Assembly: GCA_050944035.1 (NCBI GenBank)
Contig: JBMNQH010000001.1
Location: 62,001 to 126,000, forward strand
DNA length: 64,000 nucleotides
From: JBMNQH01 sp050944035
GTDB lineage: Bacteria; Bacillota; Clostridia; Oscillospirales; Oscillospiraceae
Direction of reading: 5' to 3'
Shown: piece by piece, positions 17,493 through 26,448 of the stretch
Layout: every line of letters starts with the position of its first letter
How positions within the stretch are numbered: the first letter of the stretch is position 1
Position numbers and translations under genes: made by a program
The notes under the pieces: generated by a model
What the model was told of the DNA's origin: nothing
The model's database searches: none
The model's input: only the letters and a program-made list of their open reading frames with translations

Positions 17493-18464
17493 CTAATCCT
17501 GTATGCGGTTTCTCTGCTTTTCCGGTGGAATGATGCCGTGTTCATCGCGCAGCGTATCGATTGCACCCTGATAGGAATCGCTGTGCATGGAGGGAAATGC
17601 GCGCATAATACGTCTGTCGGAGAATTTGTGCTCTTTCAGTTTTGCACGGAATTCTTCCCGCTTTTCTTCGTTGCGGGTGCGGCCCTCTGCCAGTCGTTCT
17701 TTCAGCAAAGCCTTTTCTTCGGCACGATGCTGCTCTTCAAGAGCCTTTTCCTCAGCGCGGTGTTGCTCTTCCAGTGTCTTTTCTTCGGAGCGGTGTTCAC
17801 GGATCATATCGGCCACATCGTCGTAGCGGTCAATGACCTCGTCACTGTACTGTTTGACGGCAATGACGCGGGAAGAAATACTGTCGCCCAGACGATCGGA
17901 AAATTCGTTGATCTCTTCAGCCAATGCAGTGAGAAGGTGCAGGCGCCGGTTGAAATTGCGGATTGCTGCGATGGTTGCGATCAGGTCGACCACAAGCGTC
18001 AGACCAAACAAAATCAGACAGGCCAGCACCACTTTGTCTGGCAGACGGTTGCAGAGATCGTAAATGATTGGGTGTACAATCCGCATGACAAAGGTTGCAG
18101 CAAAGCCCCAGATGAGGGAGAATTCCAGACAGACATAGCCCTTGATATTGAAGCGGTTTTCCGAGTAATCCCACCATTTGAGATGGAAGAGCCGTTCCAG
18201 TACCAGACCGGTCAGAAATTCCAAAACGGTGGTCAGTAACATGGAACCGAGGAACAGGGCAATCAGATGCTCCTGCAATGGAGTCAGAAGGACGATGACG
18301 GTGACAACGCCAAAGCCATAGATCGGACAGACAGGACCATTGAGAAAACCGCGGTTGACAAACTTGCCGGACCGCAGTACGGCATAGATGACTTCACAGC
18401 ACCAGCCACAAAATGCGTAAATAAAGAATAGTAACAGAAGATCCTGGATCGTATACTGCAACAT
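17493..18464 (-). CDS. CmpB-family (ABC transporter type IV-like, PF06541) membrane protein with charged coiled-coil tail
   Basis: From ATG 18464 the protein has 323 residues. The first 170 hold about five membrane segments and the family landmarks CGWCCEVIYAVLRSGKFVNRG and NGPVCPIYGFG. The C-terminal third is cytoplasmic-looking, highly charged and helical, with tandem 11-residue units (EEQHRAEEKAL). The PF06541 family is labelled a putative ABC permease, but no ATPase gene is adjacent and the function is not established. The in-frame ATG at 18530 is upstream of the AAAGGATG Shine-Dalgarno, so 18464 is preferred. Confidence 0.75.
   Translation of the reverse strand: MLQYTIQDLLLLFFIYAFCGWCCEVIYAVLRSGKFVNRGFLNGPVCPIYGFGVVTVIVLLTPLQEHLIALFLGSMLLTTVLEFLTGLVLERLFHLKWWDYSENRFNIKGYVCLEFSLIWGFAATFVMRIVHPIIYDLCNRLPDKVVLACLILFGLTLVVDLIATIAAIRNFNRRLHLLTALAEEINEFSDRLGDSISSRVIAVKQYSDEVIDRYDDVADMIREHRSEEKTLEEQHRAEEKALEEQHRAEEKALLKERLAEGRTRNEEKREEFRAKLKEHKFSDRRIMRAFPSMHSDSYQGAIDTLRDEHGIIPPEKQRNRIQD
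17710..17797 (-). repeat. 33-bp tandem repeat inside the CmpB-like gene
   Basis: Units at 17710-17742 and 17743-17775, plus a partial third unit to about 17797, encode the 11-residue helical repeat EEQHRAEEKAL. The copies differ at several positions, mostly silent. Confidence 0.8.
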
Positions 18465-18533
18465 AAGGAAATCATCCTTTCCAATCAAAGATATGAACAT
18501 AAGATTAAAATACGTGTAAAATAATGTCAAGAG

Positions 18534-18562
18534 TTGACGAAGAGAATTTCGGGGATTATAAT
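18534..18562 (+). promoter_or_regulatory. Promoter for the dehydratase activase operon
   Basis: TTGACG (18534-18539) and TATAAT (18557-18562), 17-base spacer. The leader of about 105 bases contains a perfect 12-bp stem (18598-18609 with 18631-18642) of unknown role, about 30 bases before the start codon. Confidence 0.7.
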
Positions 18563-18673
18563 ACTTTTGCTAAGAACTGATTGTATGTTTTTAGCGCAAT
18601 CCTTATCCGACGAAAAAACAGTGACTGCAACGGATAAGGATTCCTTTATATTACGCAGTCCGGAGTGTCACGT

Positions 18674-21658
18674 ATGAAAAATATAGAAGAAATCAACCTG
18701 AATACAGGGGACAAGACCATTCTCGGTATCGATCTTGGTTCTACAACTGCAAAGGTTGTTCTCATTGAAGCCGGGCGTATGATCTATGAGCGGTATGAAC
18801 GCCATTTTTCTCAGGTACGGCAAAAGACAACAGAGATGATCCGCGCACTGGAAGAAAAGCTGAGAGGAAAACAGCTGCATATTGCAATTTCCGGTTCTGC
18901 CGGTTTGGGGGTGGCAAAAGCTGCCGATTTGCAGTTTGTGCAGGAAGTCTATGCAACAAGTGAAGTGGTCAAAGCGGTAGAGCCGGATACCTCTGCTGTG
19001 ATTGAGCTGGGCGGGGAAGATGCGAAAATCATCTTCTTCAAGGGTGGTACCGATGAGCGTATGAACGGCAGCTGTGCCGGTGGTACGGGCGCTTTTATCG
19101 ACCAGATGGCGACCCTGCTTGACATTACCGTGGAAGAACTTGATCGCCTCAGTCTGCAATATCAGCGCATTTATCCGATTGCTTCCCGCTGCGGCGTATT
19201 CGCAAAGACAGATATTCAGCCCCTGTTAAATCAGGGGGCCAATAAGGCGGACATCGCCGCCGGCATCTATCAGGCTGTCGTCAATCAGACCATTGCAGGT
19301 CTGGCACAGGGACGAAAGATCGAGGGAAAAGTCATGTTCCTCGGTGGTCCGCTGTTCTATTGTGAGGGCTTGCGCCGACGCTTCCAAGATACCTTACATC
19401 TTACCGACGAGGAAGCACTGTTCCCATCCTACGCACGATTTACCGTTGCTATGGGCGCTGCGCTCTGTGCCGCGAATAACCGGCGGACGCTGACATATGA
19501 AGAGCTGATACAGCGACTGGAGCAGTCTGTTACCATGACGCAGGAGACCAGTCGTCTGAAACCGCTGTTTGCCGATGAAGCAGACTATACCGCCTTCCAG
19601 GAGCGGCATGCCAGAGCAACAGTTCCAACCCGCGACCCTGCCACCTACTGCGGCGACGCCTTTTTGGGAATTGACTGCGGCAGTACCACCACCAAGCTGA
19701 CTCTGCTTTCCAAAGACCATGATCTGCTCTATTCCTATTACAGTGCCAACAAGGGGAACCCTGTCGACGTTGTTCGCCAACAGCTGGAGGAGATTTACCG
19801 CATCTGTGGGGATCGGATCCAGATCCGTGGAAGCGCTGTTACCGGATACGGAGAAGAACTCATCAAAAATGCCTTCCATGTGGATTGTGGGCTGGTGGAA
19901 ACCATGGCGCATTATACTGCGGCCAAACACTTTTCTCCACATGTCGACTTTATTTTAGACATTGGCGGCCAGGATATCAAGTGTTTTAAGATCCATAACG
20001 ATTCCATTGACAGCATTATGCTGAACGAAGCCTGCTCCTCAGGCTGTGGTTCGTTTATCGAGACCTTTGCCAAATCCATGGGCTATGACATCGCCGAGTT
20101 TGCCAAACTCGGTTTGTTTTCCAAGGCACCGGTGGAACTTGGCACCCGTTGTACCGTGTTTATGAATTCCTCGGTCAAACAGGCGCAGAAGGACGGTGCG
20201 GACGTCACAGATATTTCAGCTGGCCTTTCGGTCAGTGTGGTTCGCAACGCACTGTATAAGGTCATCCGGGCGGGTTCCGCGGATGATCTCGGCGAGAAGA
20301 TTGTGGTGCAGGGCGGCACGTTCCTCAACGACGCTGTTCTTCGCAGTTTTGAACTGGAAATTGGCCGTGAAGTGGTACGTCCCGGCATTGCCGGTCTGAT
20401 GGGTGCCTTTGGCGCGGCACTCTATGCACAGAAACTGAATCTGGCACAGTCTGCTCTGATTTCTCCGGCGGAGCTGGAACACTTTACCCATGATTCCAAA
20501 GGTGCGGTCTGCAAGGGATGCGGCAACCGCTGTCATTTGACCATCAATATTTTCAACGGAAACGATCGGTTTGTTTCCGGCAATAAGTGCGAAAAAGGCG
20601 CGGGTATTTCCGGCAAGTCCGTTGAAGTCCTGCCGAACATGCACCAGTACAAACGCGACAAAATTGCGGCTCTTCCGGAAGGAGAGGGAACCCGCGGTAC
20701 CATCGGCCTGCCGCTGGCGCTTGGAATGTACGAACTGATGCCGTTCTGGAATGCAATCTTCCGTGCACTTGGCTTCCGCGTCAAAAGCTCCGGATTTTCC
20801 AGCCGAAAGCTCTACAGTAAGGGCCAGTACAGTATTCCGTCTGACACCGCCTGTTATCCGGCCAAGCTGATGCACGGTCATATTGAGACGTTACTGGAAC
20901 AGAAAGTTGATGCGATCTTTTATCCTTGTTTGTCCTATAACTTTGACGAAGGCGTCAGCGACAACCACTATAATTGTCCAGTGGTTGCCTATTATTCCGA
21001 GTTGCTGCACGGCAATATGGAATCGTTGCAGAATGCGCGGTTCTGGTTCCCATACCTCAATATCAACAGCAAGAAAGAGCTAGTGCGCGGGTTGCTGGCA
21101 ATGTTCCAGTCCGACTATCCGGAAATCACCAAACGGGAATTGAATCGTGCGGTGGAAACGGGGTATGCCGCCTATGATGCCTGGATGCACGACATCCGCG
21201 CGGAAGGGCGTCGCAGTTTGGACTATGCCCGCAGTCATGGTAAGCGCATCATGGTATTGGCTGGCAGACCCTATCATATCGACCCGGAGATCGGGCACGG
21301 CATCGACAAGCTGGCATCCTCTCTGGACTTTGTGGTGGTGAGCGAGGACAGCATCAGCGATCTTGCCAACATCGGCAAAGTAGCTGTTTTGAACCAGTGG
21401 ACCTACCATGCCAGACTATACAACGCTGCGGAGTATGTTGCCAAGCACAACGATTGTGAACTCGTACAGCTGGTTTCCTTTGGATGCGGTCTGGATGCGA
21501 TTACAACCGATGAAGTCCGCGAAATTCTGGAGGAAAACGGCAAGTTATATACCCAGATCAAGATTGACGAAATTACCAATCTCGGCGCGGTCAAGATTCG
21601 CCTGAGAAGTCTGATCGGGGCTTTGGAAGAAAGGAGTGAGGAACATGGCGGAATATAG
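18674..21658 (+). CDS. Acyl-CoA dehydratase activase-related protein: two BadF/HgdC-type ATPase domains plus DUF2229 N-part
   Basis: The 994-residue protein has two ASKHA-fold ATPase domains of the 2-hydroxyacyl-CoA dehydratase activator (HgdC/BadF) family. The first opens ILGIDLGSTTAKVVLIE and has the cluster-Cys motif GSCAGGTGAFIDQ. The second opens FLGIDCGSTTTKLTLL and has NEACSSGCGSFIETF. Then come a Cys-rich stretch (CKGCGNRCH..., NKCEKG) and a region found in DUF2229. HgdC proteins use ATP to drive an electron from a [4Fe-4S] cluster into a radical dehydratase. The substrate here is unknown. GTG 18665 is possible, but ATG 18674 sits 8 bases after a GGAG. It overlaps the next gene by 14 bases. 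Confidence 0.85.
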   Translation: MKNIEEINLNTGDKTILGIDLGSTTAKVVLIEAGRMIYERYERHFSQVRQKTTEMIRALEEKLRGKQLHIAISGSAGLGVAKAADLQFVQEVYATSEVVKAVEPDTSAVIELGGEDAKIIFFKGGTDERMNGSCAGGTGAFIDQMATLLDITVEELDRLSLQYQRIYPIASRCGVFAKTDIQPLLNQGANKADIAAGIYQAVVNQTIAGLAQGRKIEGKVMFLGGPLFYCEGLRRRFQDTLHLTDEEALFPSYARFTVAMGAALCAANNRRTLTYEELIQRLEQSVTMTQETSRLKPLFADEADYTAFQERHARATVPTRDPATYCGDAFLGIDCGSTTTKLTLLSKDHDLLYSYYSANKGNPVDVVRQQLEEIYRICGDRIQIRGSAVTGYGEELIKNAFHVDCGLVETMAHYTAAKHFSPHVDFILDIGGQDIKCFKIHNDSIDSIMLNEACSSGCGSFIETFAKSMGYDIAEFAKLGLFSKAPVELGTRCTVFMNSSVKQAQKDGADVTDISAGLSVSVVRNALYKVIRAGSADDLGEKIVVQGGTFLNDAVLRSFELEIGREVVRPGIAGLMGAFGAALYAQKLNLAQSALISPAELEHFTHDSKGAVCKGCGNRCHLTINIFNGNDRFVSGNKCEKGAGISGKSVEVLPNMHQYKRDKIAALPEGEGTRGTIGLPLALGMYELMPFWNAIFRALGFRVKSSGFSSRKLYSKGQYSIPSDTACYPAKLMHGHIETLLEQKVDAIFYPCLSYNFDEGVSDNHYNCPVVAYYSELLHGNMESLQNARFWFPYLNINSKKELVRGLLAMFQSDYPEITKRELNRAVETGYAAYDAWMHDIRAEGRRSLDYARSHGKRIMVLAGRPYHIDPEIGHGIDKLASSLDFVVVSEDSISDLANIGKVAVLNQWTYHARLYNAAEYVAKHNDCELVQLVSFGCGLDAITTDEVREILEENGKLYTQIKIDEITNLGAVKIRLRSLIGALEERSEEHGGI

Positions 21659-22901
21659 CAGGACCAATCCCGTCCTCTTCACAGAGGAAATGCGGAAGAC
21701 CTATACCATCCTTGCACCGACTATGCTGCCGCTGCATTTTCAAATCATTGCCAATATCTTTAACTCTCAGGGGTATCATATGGAAATTCTGGAGACCTCT
21801 GGCAGACAGATTATCGAAACCGGTTTGAAATATGTCCATAACGATACCTGTTACCCTGCGCTGATTGTCATCGGACAGTTGATCGATGCACTGAACAGCG
21901 GTAAGTATGATATCAACAAAGTTGCATTGATGATTTCACAGACCGGCGGTGGATGCCGCGCTTCCAACTATCTGTCGCTGTTGCGCAAGGCGCTGGCAAA
22001 GGCAGGATACGGGCATATTCCCGTTATTTCGCTGAACGTGGCTGGGCTGGAAAAGCATCCGGGTTTCAAACTAAATCTGACCATCGGTCTAAAGCTGCTC
22101 TACGGTGTGCTCTGTGGCGATCTCATGATGTTGCTGCGTAACCAGTGCCGTCCTTATGAGATCGAGGAGGGAAGCAGTGAACGTCTGGCAAAGCGCTGGG
22201 CGGACAGAATTTCTGAGCAGCTGTGTCGCAGTTCCCACATCAGCTATAAAAAACTGAAACAGAGCTGTGCCCGTATGATCCGGGAGTTTGAGGCCTTACC
22301 GAGACGCAAAGAGAAAAAAGTGAAAATCGGCATTGTCGGCGAGATCTACGTCAAGTTTTCGCCTCTTGGCAACAACAATCTGGAAGAATTCCTTTTGTCT
22401 GAAGGAGCCGAACCTGTGATGCCGGGATTGTTGGATTTTTGCCTGTACTGTGTGTATAATTCTGTGATCGACTATCAGCTCTATGGTATTGAACATAAAA
22501 AAGCGGTGATGTTCCACTGGGCATTTCGTTACCTGATTAAGAAGGAGAAGGATATTATCCAGCTCATTCGAGAGAACAGTAGTTTTGAACCCATGACGCC
22601 GTTTGACCATACGGTTACGCTGGCGGACGGCCTGATCGGTATGGGGGCGAAAATGGGAGAGGGCTGGCTGCTGACCGCTGAAATGGCAGAGCTGGCCGAG
22701 AGCGGCTGTGCCGGCATTGTCTGCACCCAGCCGTTTGGATGCCTGCCAAACCACATCGCCGGCAAGGGGATGATGAAACCGCTGCGCGACCGTTATCCTG
22801 ATGTCAGCATTGTCGCGATTGACTATGATCCGGGTGCGACGCAGATCAACCAGGAAAACCGTATTAAGCTGATGCTGGCCAATGCTGCCGGTGTGCTGTA
22901 A
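21645..22901 (+). CDS. 2-hydroxyacyl-CoA dehydratase-like component (C-terminal half of the activase-related protein)
   Basis: 418 residues. In related Clostridia the material of this gene and the preceding one is usually one polypeptide of about 1400 residues (established for the family in general, not searched here). The D-component-like parts include TYTILAPTMLPLHFQI, NDTCYPALIVIGQ and TQPFGCLPNHIAGKGMMK, with cysteines that could bind iron-sulfur. ATG 21645 has an AAGGAG inside the upstream gene. The 14-base overlap implies translational coupling and equal amounts of the two chains. A terminator follows. Confidence 0.8.
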   Translation: MAEYSRTNPVLFTEEMRKTYTILAPTMLPLHFQIIANIFNSQGYHMEILETSGRQIIETGLKYVHNDTCYPALIVIGQLIDALNSGKYDINKVALMISQTGGGCRASNYLSLLRKALAKAGYGHIPVISLNVAGLEKHPGFKLNLTIGLKLLYGVLCGDLMMLLRNQCRPYEIEEGSSERLAKRWADRISEQLCRSSHISYKKLKQSCARMIREFEALPRRKEKKVKIGIVGEIYVKFSPLGNNNLEEFLLSEGAEPVMPGLLDFCLYCVYNSVIDYQLYGIEHKKAVMFHWAFRYLIKKEKDIIQLIRENSSFEPMTPFDHTVTLADGLIGMGAKMGEGWLLTAEMAELAESGCAGIVCTQPFGCLPNHIAGKGMMKPLRDRYPDVSIVAIDYDPGATQINQENRIKLMLANAAGVL

Positions 22902-22911
22902 AAATGATCCG

Positions 22912-22948
22912 ACAGAGCCGAGACGTTATCTTGGCTCTGTTTCTTTTC
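22912..22948 (+). terminator. Intrinsic terminator of the activase operon
   Basis: A 12-bp stem (22912-22923 with 22929-22940, one G-U pair) is followed by TTCTTTTCT. Confidence 0.8.
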
Positions 22949-22976
22949 TGAGATGCTGGTGTCTGCAAAAAAGCCA

Positions 22977-23005
22977 TTGCAATGCATATAAGACTATGAT
23001 ATCAT
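22977..23005 (+). promoter_or_regulatory. Promoter of the glycine riboswitch transcript
   Basis: TTGCAA (22977-22982), 17 bases, TATCAT (23000-23005). The predicted start near 23012 is about 15 bases before the first aptamer. Confidence 0.6.
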
Positions 23006-23026
23006 ACCACCGACGGTTGAATGATT

Positions 23027-23168
23027 CGGGAGAGCGTTTTTGATAACCGCCGAAGGGGTGACACTCTCAGGCAAAAGGACTGAATCAGGACGGCGCTCTG
23101 GAGAGACGGCAGCACCGAAGAAGCAATTTGGAGCAATCCGAAGAATCTTTCAGGTAAAAGGACAGAGT
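23027..23168 (+). ncRNA. Tandem glycine riboswitch (gcvT RNA type)
   Basis: Both aptamers show the conserved blocks. Aptamer 1 has CGGGAGAGC, CGCCGAAGGGG and CTCAGGCAAAAGGACTG. Aptamer 2 has GCACCGAAGAAGCAA and TTTCAGGTAAAAGGACAGAG. They are joined by a CTCTGGAGAGA linker. The 3' strand of the second P1 helix shares bases with the following terminator hairpin. Glycine binding would therefore prevent the terminator and switch the gene on, as known for gcvT riboswitches. It controls the UPF0126 gene downstream. Confidence 0.93.
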
Positions 23169-23203
23169 ACACGGTTCGAGAAGGGAAGCGTGTACTCTTT
23201 TTT
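23164..23203 (+). terminator. Expression-platform terminator of the glycine riboswitch
   Basis: A perfect 10-bp stem (23164-23173 with 23189-23198) is followed by six T. Its 5' arm overlaps the last bases of the second aptamer, giving a mutually exclusive structure. Confidence 0.85.
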
Positions 23204-23225
23204 GATGAATGAGGAGGAAATTCGG

Positions 23226-23870
23226 ATGGAGTTGTTAATTCAAGTGATCGAATGGCTGGGAACCGCAGCGTTTTCCATCAGTGGCGCAGTGGTGGGGATG
23301 CGAAAAGATATGGATATTTTCGGAATCCTGATTCTGGGTGCGGTGACAGCGGTCGGCGGCGGAATTATTCGTGATCTGATGATTGGTATTACACCGCCAA
23401 AGTGTTTTCAGAGTACCAGTTATCTGGCCATTGCCATTGTGGCAGCTGTCATAGCTCTGCTGCCGTTTGTACGCAAACGATTGCTGGATCAACAGCGTCT
23501 GTTTAATCGGGTTTTGTTCCTGATGGATGCGATTGGGCTTGCAGTCTTTACCGTCATTGGAATCCGCACAGCTATGGAGGTTTCCACACAGTTCAGCTGG
23601 TTCTTGCTTGTATTTGTCGGTGTGCTGACCGGAACGGGTGGCGGTGTCCTGCGTGATCTGTTCGCTGGAAAGACGCCGTATATTTTTGTCAGACATATCT
23701 ATGCAACAGCATCGCTGGCAGGTGCAATTTGCTATCTGATACTACACCGGTACAGCAATGAATACTTTGCCATTCTTTTGTCTATCGCGCTGATTTTTGG
23801 GATTCGTTGCCTGTCGGCAAAGTTCAAATGGAATCTGCCAAAGGCACCATTGGAACCAATGAGCAAATGA
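23226..23870 (+). CDS. UPF0126 (TRIC-like, predicted glycine transporter) membrane protein
   Basis: The 214-residue integral membrane protein has two UPF0126 repeats (PF03458) of about three membrane helices each. The repeats are marked by GAVTAVGGGIIRDLMIG and GVLTGTGGGVLRDLFAGKTP, with a membrane re-entry glycine motif. The family has been proposed to transport glycine. The glycine riboswitch directly upstream supports that here, and an ON switch suits an exporter or a use-when-abundant role. ATG 23226 follows a GAGGAGG. The in-frame start at 23040 lies inside the aptamer and is rejected. Confidence 0.88.
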   Translation: MELLIQVIEWLGTAAFSISGAVVGMRKDMDIFGILILGAVTAVGGGIIRDLMIGITPPKCFQSTSYLAIAIVAAVIALLPFVRKRLLDQQRLFNRVLFLMDAIGLAVFTVIGIRTAMEVSTQFSWFLLVFVGVLTGTGGGVLRDLFAGKTPYIFVRHIYATASLAGAICYLILHRYSNEYFAILLSIALIFGIRCLSAKFKWNLPKAPLEPMSK

Positions 23871-23877
23871 ATAAATA

Positions 23878-23920
23878 AACAATCATGCCCGCAGTGTCAA
23901 ATACTGCGGGCATGATTGTT
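23878..23920 (-). terminator. Convergent terminator between UPF0126 and the AlaX-like gene
   Basis: A perfect 18-bp stem (23878-23895 with 23903-23920) overlaps the last codons of the minus-strand gene. The T-rich side (GTTTATTTATT) is on the minus strand, so it mainly ends the AlaX operon. The stem could also stop transcription from the left. Confidence 0.8.
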
Positions 23921-25071
23921 TACTGGTGGAAAAAAGCGGTAATCTCCGCCTTTTTGGCGGTTACACTACCCTGCACAAAGAAAGGTTTTCCGCCGCCGCG
24001 TCCATGTAATGTGTTGTTTAGTAATTTTACAAAATCCCGCAGATTGCCGTCTTGTTCTCCAATCGCATATTTGTAACCATTGGTATCATCACCGGAGAAT
24101 ACAGCGCAGCGTCCGCCGCAGGTCTCCAAAATGGCGTCGGTCAATCGACGGACACTGTCGGCAGAAAGCCCCTCTTCGAATAGAAGGACGTCGCCTTTGC
24201 CGACAAATTTAGCCGCCTTTTCGGCGAACAACTGCTTTTCCAACGCAGCCAGTTGGGACCTGGTATCTGAAAGTTCCTGTTGCAGACGCTGGACGGCAGC
24301 CGCTGTCTCGCCGACCTTTGCGCTGAGGAGAGCCGAAATCTGGGCATTTTGATTCAAAATGGTGGCAGTGTAGGTCAATGCGCGTTTACCACAAAGCAGC
24401 TCAATGCGAACACCGTCGCGGAATTTGGTACAGCTTACCAGCTGAATCGGACCGATTTCTCCTGTTCGACGGACATGCGTCCCGCAACAGGCGCAGGTGT
24501 CGATACCGCGAAAGGCGACAATCCGTACACTGCCGGTCAGCTCTTTTTTGCTGCGATAGTCCAACAGTTCCAGCTCTTCCGGGGTAGGGTAGGTAATTTC
24601 TGTGGCAATGTCCGCCCAGACGGCTTCATTTGCTAACCGCTCGATTTTCCGCAGTCCAGCTTCGTCGAGTTCTCCGTTGAAGTCGATGGTAATCCGATCG
24701 GAACCCAGATGGAACCCCACATTGTCATAGCCATATTGCTTGTGAATCAGACCGCTGACCAGATGCTCGCCACTGTGCTGCTGCATCAAATCGAAGCGAT
24801 GTGACCAGTTGATTTCCCCAGTAACAGAGGTTCCGGGAGCGAGAGGCATAGTACAGAGGTGTACAATATTGCCGTCAACTTCCTGCGTATCAACGACAGG
24901 GAAACCGTTGAGTGTGCCGGTATCGCCGGGTTGTCCGCCGCCTTCGGGATAAAAAGCGGTTCGATCGAGCACAATTGCAAATAAGTTGGCTGATTTTTCC
25001 ACACAGGAGCGCACAGTTGCGGAAAAAGTCTGTAAATAGGTATCCTGGTAGAATAAAAGTTCAGTTTTCAT
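23920..25071 (-). CDS. Alanyl-tRNA editing protein, AlaX-like with DHHA1-type C-terminus
   Basis: A free-standing homologue of the AlaRS editing domain, predicted to hydrolyse mischarged Ser- or Gly-tRNA(Ala). The 383 residues comprise an N-terminal barrel (RTAFYPEGGGQPGDTG), the zinc motif HSGEH (H99, H103) with C195 and H199 in CACCGTH, a coiled-coil linker, and a C-terminal DHHA1-like part ending in HGRGGGKPFFVQG. All four zinc ligands are intact. The start overlaps the end of the Nudix gene by 11 bases. It is the last gene of a four-gene operon. Confidence 0.9.
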   Translation of the reverse strand: MKTELLFYQDTYLQTFSATVRSCVEKSANLFAIVLDRTAFYPEGGGQPGDTGTLNGFPVVDTQEVDGNIVHLCTMPLAPGTSVTGEINWSHRFDLMQQHSGEHLVSGLIHKQYGYDNVGFHLGSDRITIDFNGELDEAGLRKIERLANEAVWADIATEITYPTPEELELLDYRSKKELTGSVRIVAFRGIDTCACCGTHVRRTGEIGPIQLVSCTKFRDGVRIELLCGKRALTYTATILNQNAQISALLSAKVGETAAAVQRLQQELSDTRSQLAALEKQLFAEKAAKFVGKGDVLLFEEGLSADSVRRLTDAILETCGGRCAVFSGDDTNGYKYAIGEQDGNLRDFVKLLNNTLHGRGGGKPFFVQGSVTAKKAEITAFFHQ

Positions 25072-25576
25072 GGTTTATCCTCCGGGGAGAAGCGGTTTGT
25101 GGTTTCTGTGGAGAAGTGTAGAACCGGTAAGCGCCGTGTCTGGTGGTACCACGATACGGTGTTTCTACAAAAGCGCGATCAGACCGGAACACTGCGGCTT
25201 TGATGGCCTCCCGTGTCAGATCCGGTACATCCTCACGTGTAGTAGCTTCCAGCGGATCCAACCAGAGCACTTCATTGTTTTCGTGTCCGTCGGACTGTGC
25301 CTCCCCGCTGATGTAGTCTGCGACAAAGATGGCATACCAGGAATCCTGATTGAAGCGGATACCGACGAATTCGCGAACGGCAACCGTGATGCCGGTTTCC
25401 TCCAGCACCTCGCGCTGTACGGCCTCTTCTGGAAGTTCCCCCTCTTGAAGATAGCCGCCGGGGATAATCAGTTTGCCTTTTCCGTAGCTGTAGGTATGTC
25501 TGGCAAGCAGAACTTTGCCGTCATGCAGTACGACACCGGCCGCGGAAAGAGCCCAGTTGTGAGAGTCTTGTGTCAT
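25061..25576 (-). CDS. Nudix hydrolase
   Basis: 171 residues. The Nudix box GX5EX7REUXEEXGU is intact at residues 40-63 (starting GGYLQEGELPEEAVQREVLE). It hydrolyses a nucleoside diphosphate linked to some moiety, and the substrate cannot be predicted. The start overlaps the stop of the upstream phosphatase gene by 4 bases (ATGA), and its 3' end overlaps the AlaX-like gene. Confidence 0.9.
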   Translation of the reverse strand: MTQDSHNWALSAAGVVLHDGKVLLARHTYSYGKGKLIIPGGYLQEGELPEEAVQREVLEETGITVAVREFVGIRFNQDSWYAIFVADYISGEAQSDGHENNEVLWLDPLEATTREDVPDLTREAIKAAVFRSDRAFVETPYRGTTRHGAYRFYTSPQKPQTASPRRINHEN

Positions 25577-26391
25577 GTCGGCGATACCTCTTCTAAGTAT
25601 AGTTGTTGCAGCCGGTTACAGGCACTGTCTGTCAGACCAATTTTATCCTGTAAATATTGTGCCGGACTGCCAGACTGCCGTTCCATTTCTGCAAATGCTG
25701 TTTCCATATACTGTGGTTTTACACAGAAAATATCCTTTAATACTGCACGATAGGCGGGATCATCGGTGGCTTTCTCGGCGCGTGCCAGTTCTGTTTGCAT
25801 GAATTGATTGGTCATCAGATAGTCCTGCAAGATGAGATGATGCGGGACGCCGAGTGCGGTTAGCAGCATGGCAGTGCCGGTACCAACGCGGTCTTTGCCT
25901 GCCGTACAGTGCCATAGAATGGCGCCGTCGGGCTCGGGATTGTCCAGAAGAATCTCAAAAAATTGACGGTAGTGTGCCTGCGAACGCGGGTCGGCGATGA
26001 TGGTGCGATAGATGTCGGACATATATCCTGTGATGGTGAAGTTTGGATCATCCAGCAGCAGACGCATGGAGTCGCCGATGTTGCTGTCTGTAGAAGCTTC
26101 CCGGGTAATGCCCATGGCTGCTTCGTCGAGAATGGGGTTGGCCAGAAAGCGGACGGCAGGAATGGGAAAGTCCGGTTTTTCGGCACGTTCCATGTTGGTG
26201 CGAAAGTCTACAACCGTGTGGAGACGAAATTCTTCTTTTAAGATTTGACAGTCTTTGTCTGTCAGGTGGGAGAGTTCACCGCTGCGGATGAGATGCTTTG
26301 CACGGATCTGCCTGCCATCTGTAGTGGGAAAGCCGCCGAGGTCGCGGGTATTGTGTGCGCCGGTCAGCGCAATACGAGAAATTTTATGCAT
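25573..26391 (-). CDS. Tyrosine/dual-specificity-type protein phosphatase (PF13350 family)
   Basis: 272 residues, with the active-site signature HCTAGKDRVG (nucleophile C162, R168), the CX5R motif of Cys-based phosphatases. The N-terminal NTRDLGGFPT is typical of the bacterial Tyr-phosphatase_3 family. These enzymes may act on phosphotyrosine or phosphoinositides, but the target is unknown. It sits 57 bases downstream of the nucleosidase gene and overlaps the Nudix gene. Confidence 0.9.
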   Translation of the reverse strand: MHKISRIALTGAHNTRDLGGFPTTDGRQIRAKHLIRSGELSHLTDKDCQILKEEFRLHTVVDFRTNMERAEKPDFPIPAVRFLANPILDEAAMGITREASTDSNIGDSMRLLLDDPNFTITGYMSDIYRTIIADPRSQAHYRQFFEILLDNPEPDGAILWHCTAGKDRVGTGTAMLLTALGVPHHLILQDYLMTNQFMQTELARAEKATDDPAYRAVLKDIFCVKPQYMETAFAEMERQSGSPAQYLQDKIGLTDSACNRLQQLYLEEVSPT

Positions 26392-26448
26392 AAATTACCT
26401 CACTGGAACTTGTTTTCTAAACGGGTACAGATGCGAATATTAGATTGA

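Noticed and set aside
17700..17800. Short direct repeats as a CRISPR array
   Set aside because: The 33-bp units abut without spacers and are in frame, encoding a coiled-coil repeat.
23040..23225. Longer N-terminus for the UPF0126 protein
   Set aside because: This stretch is the glycine riboswitch and its terminator. A ribosome site and ATG lie at 23211-23228.
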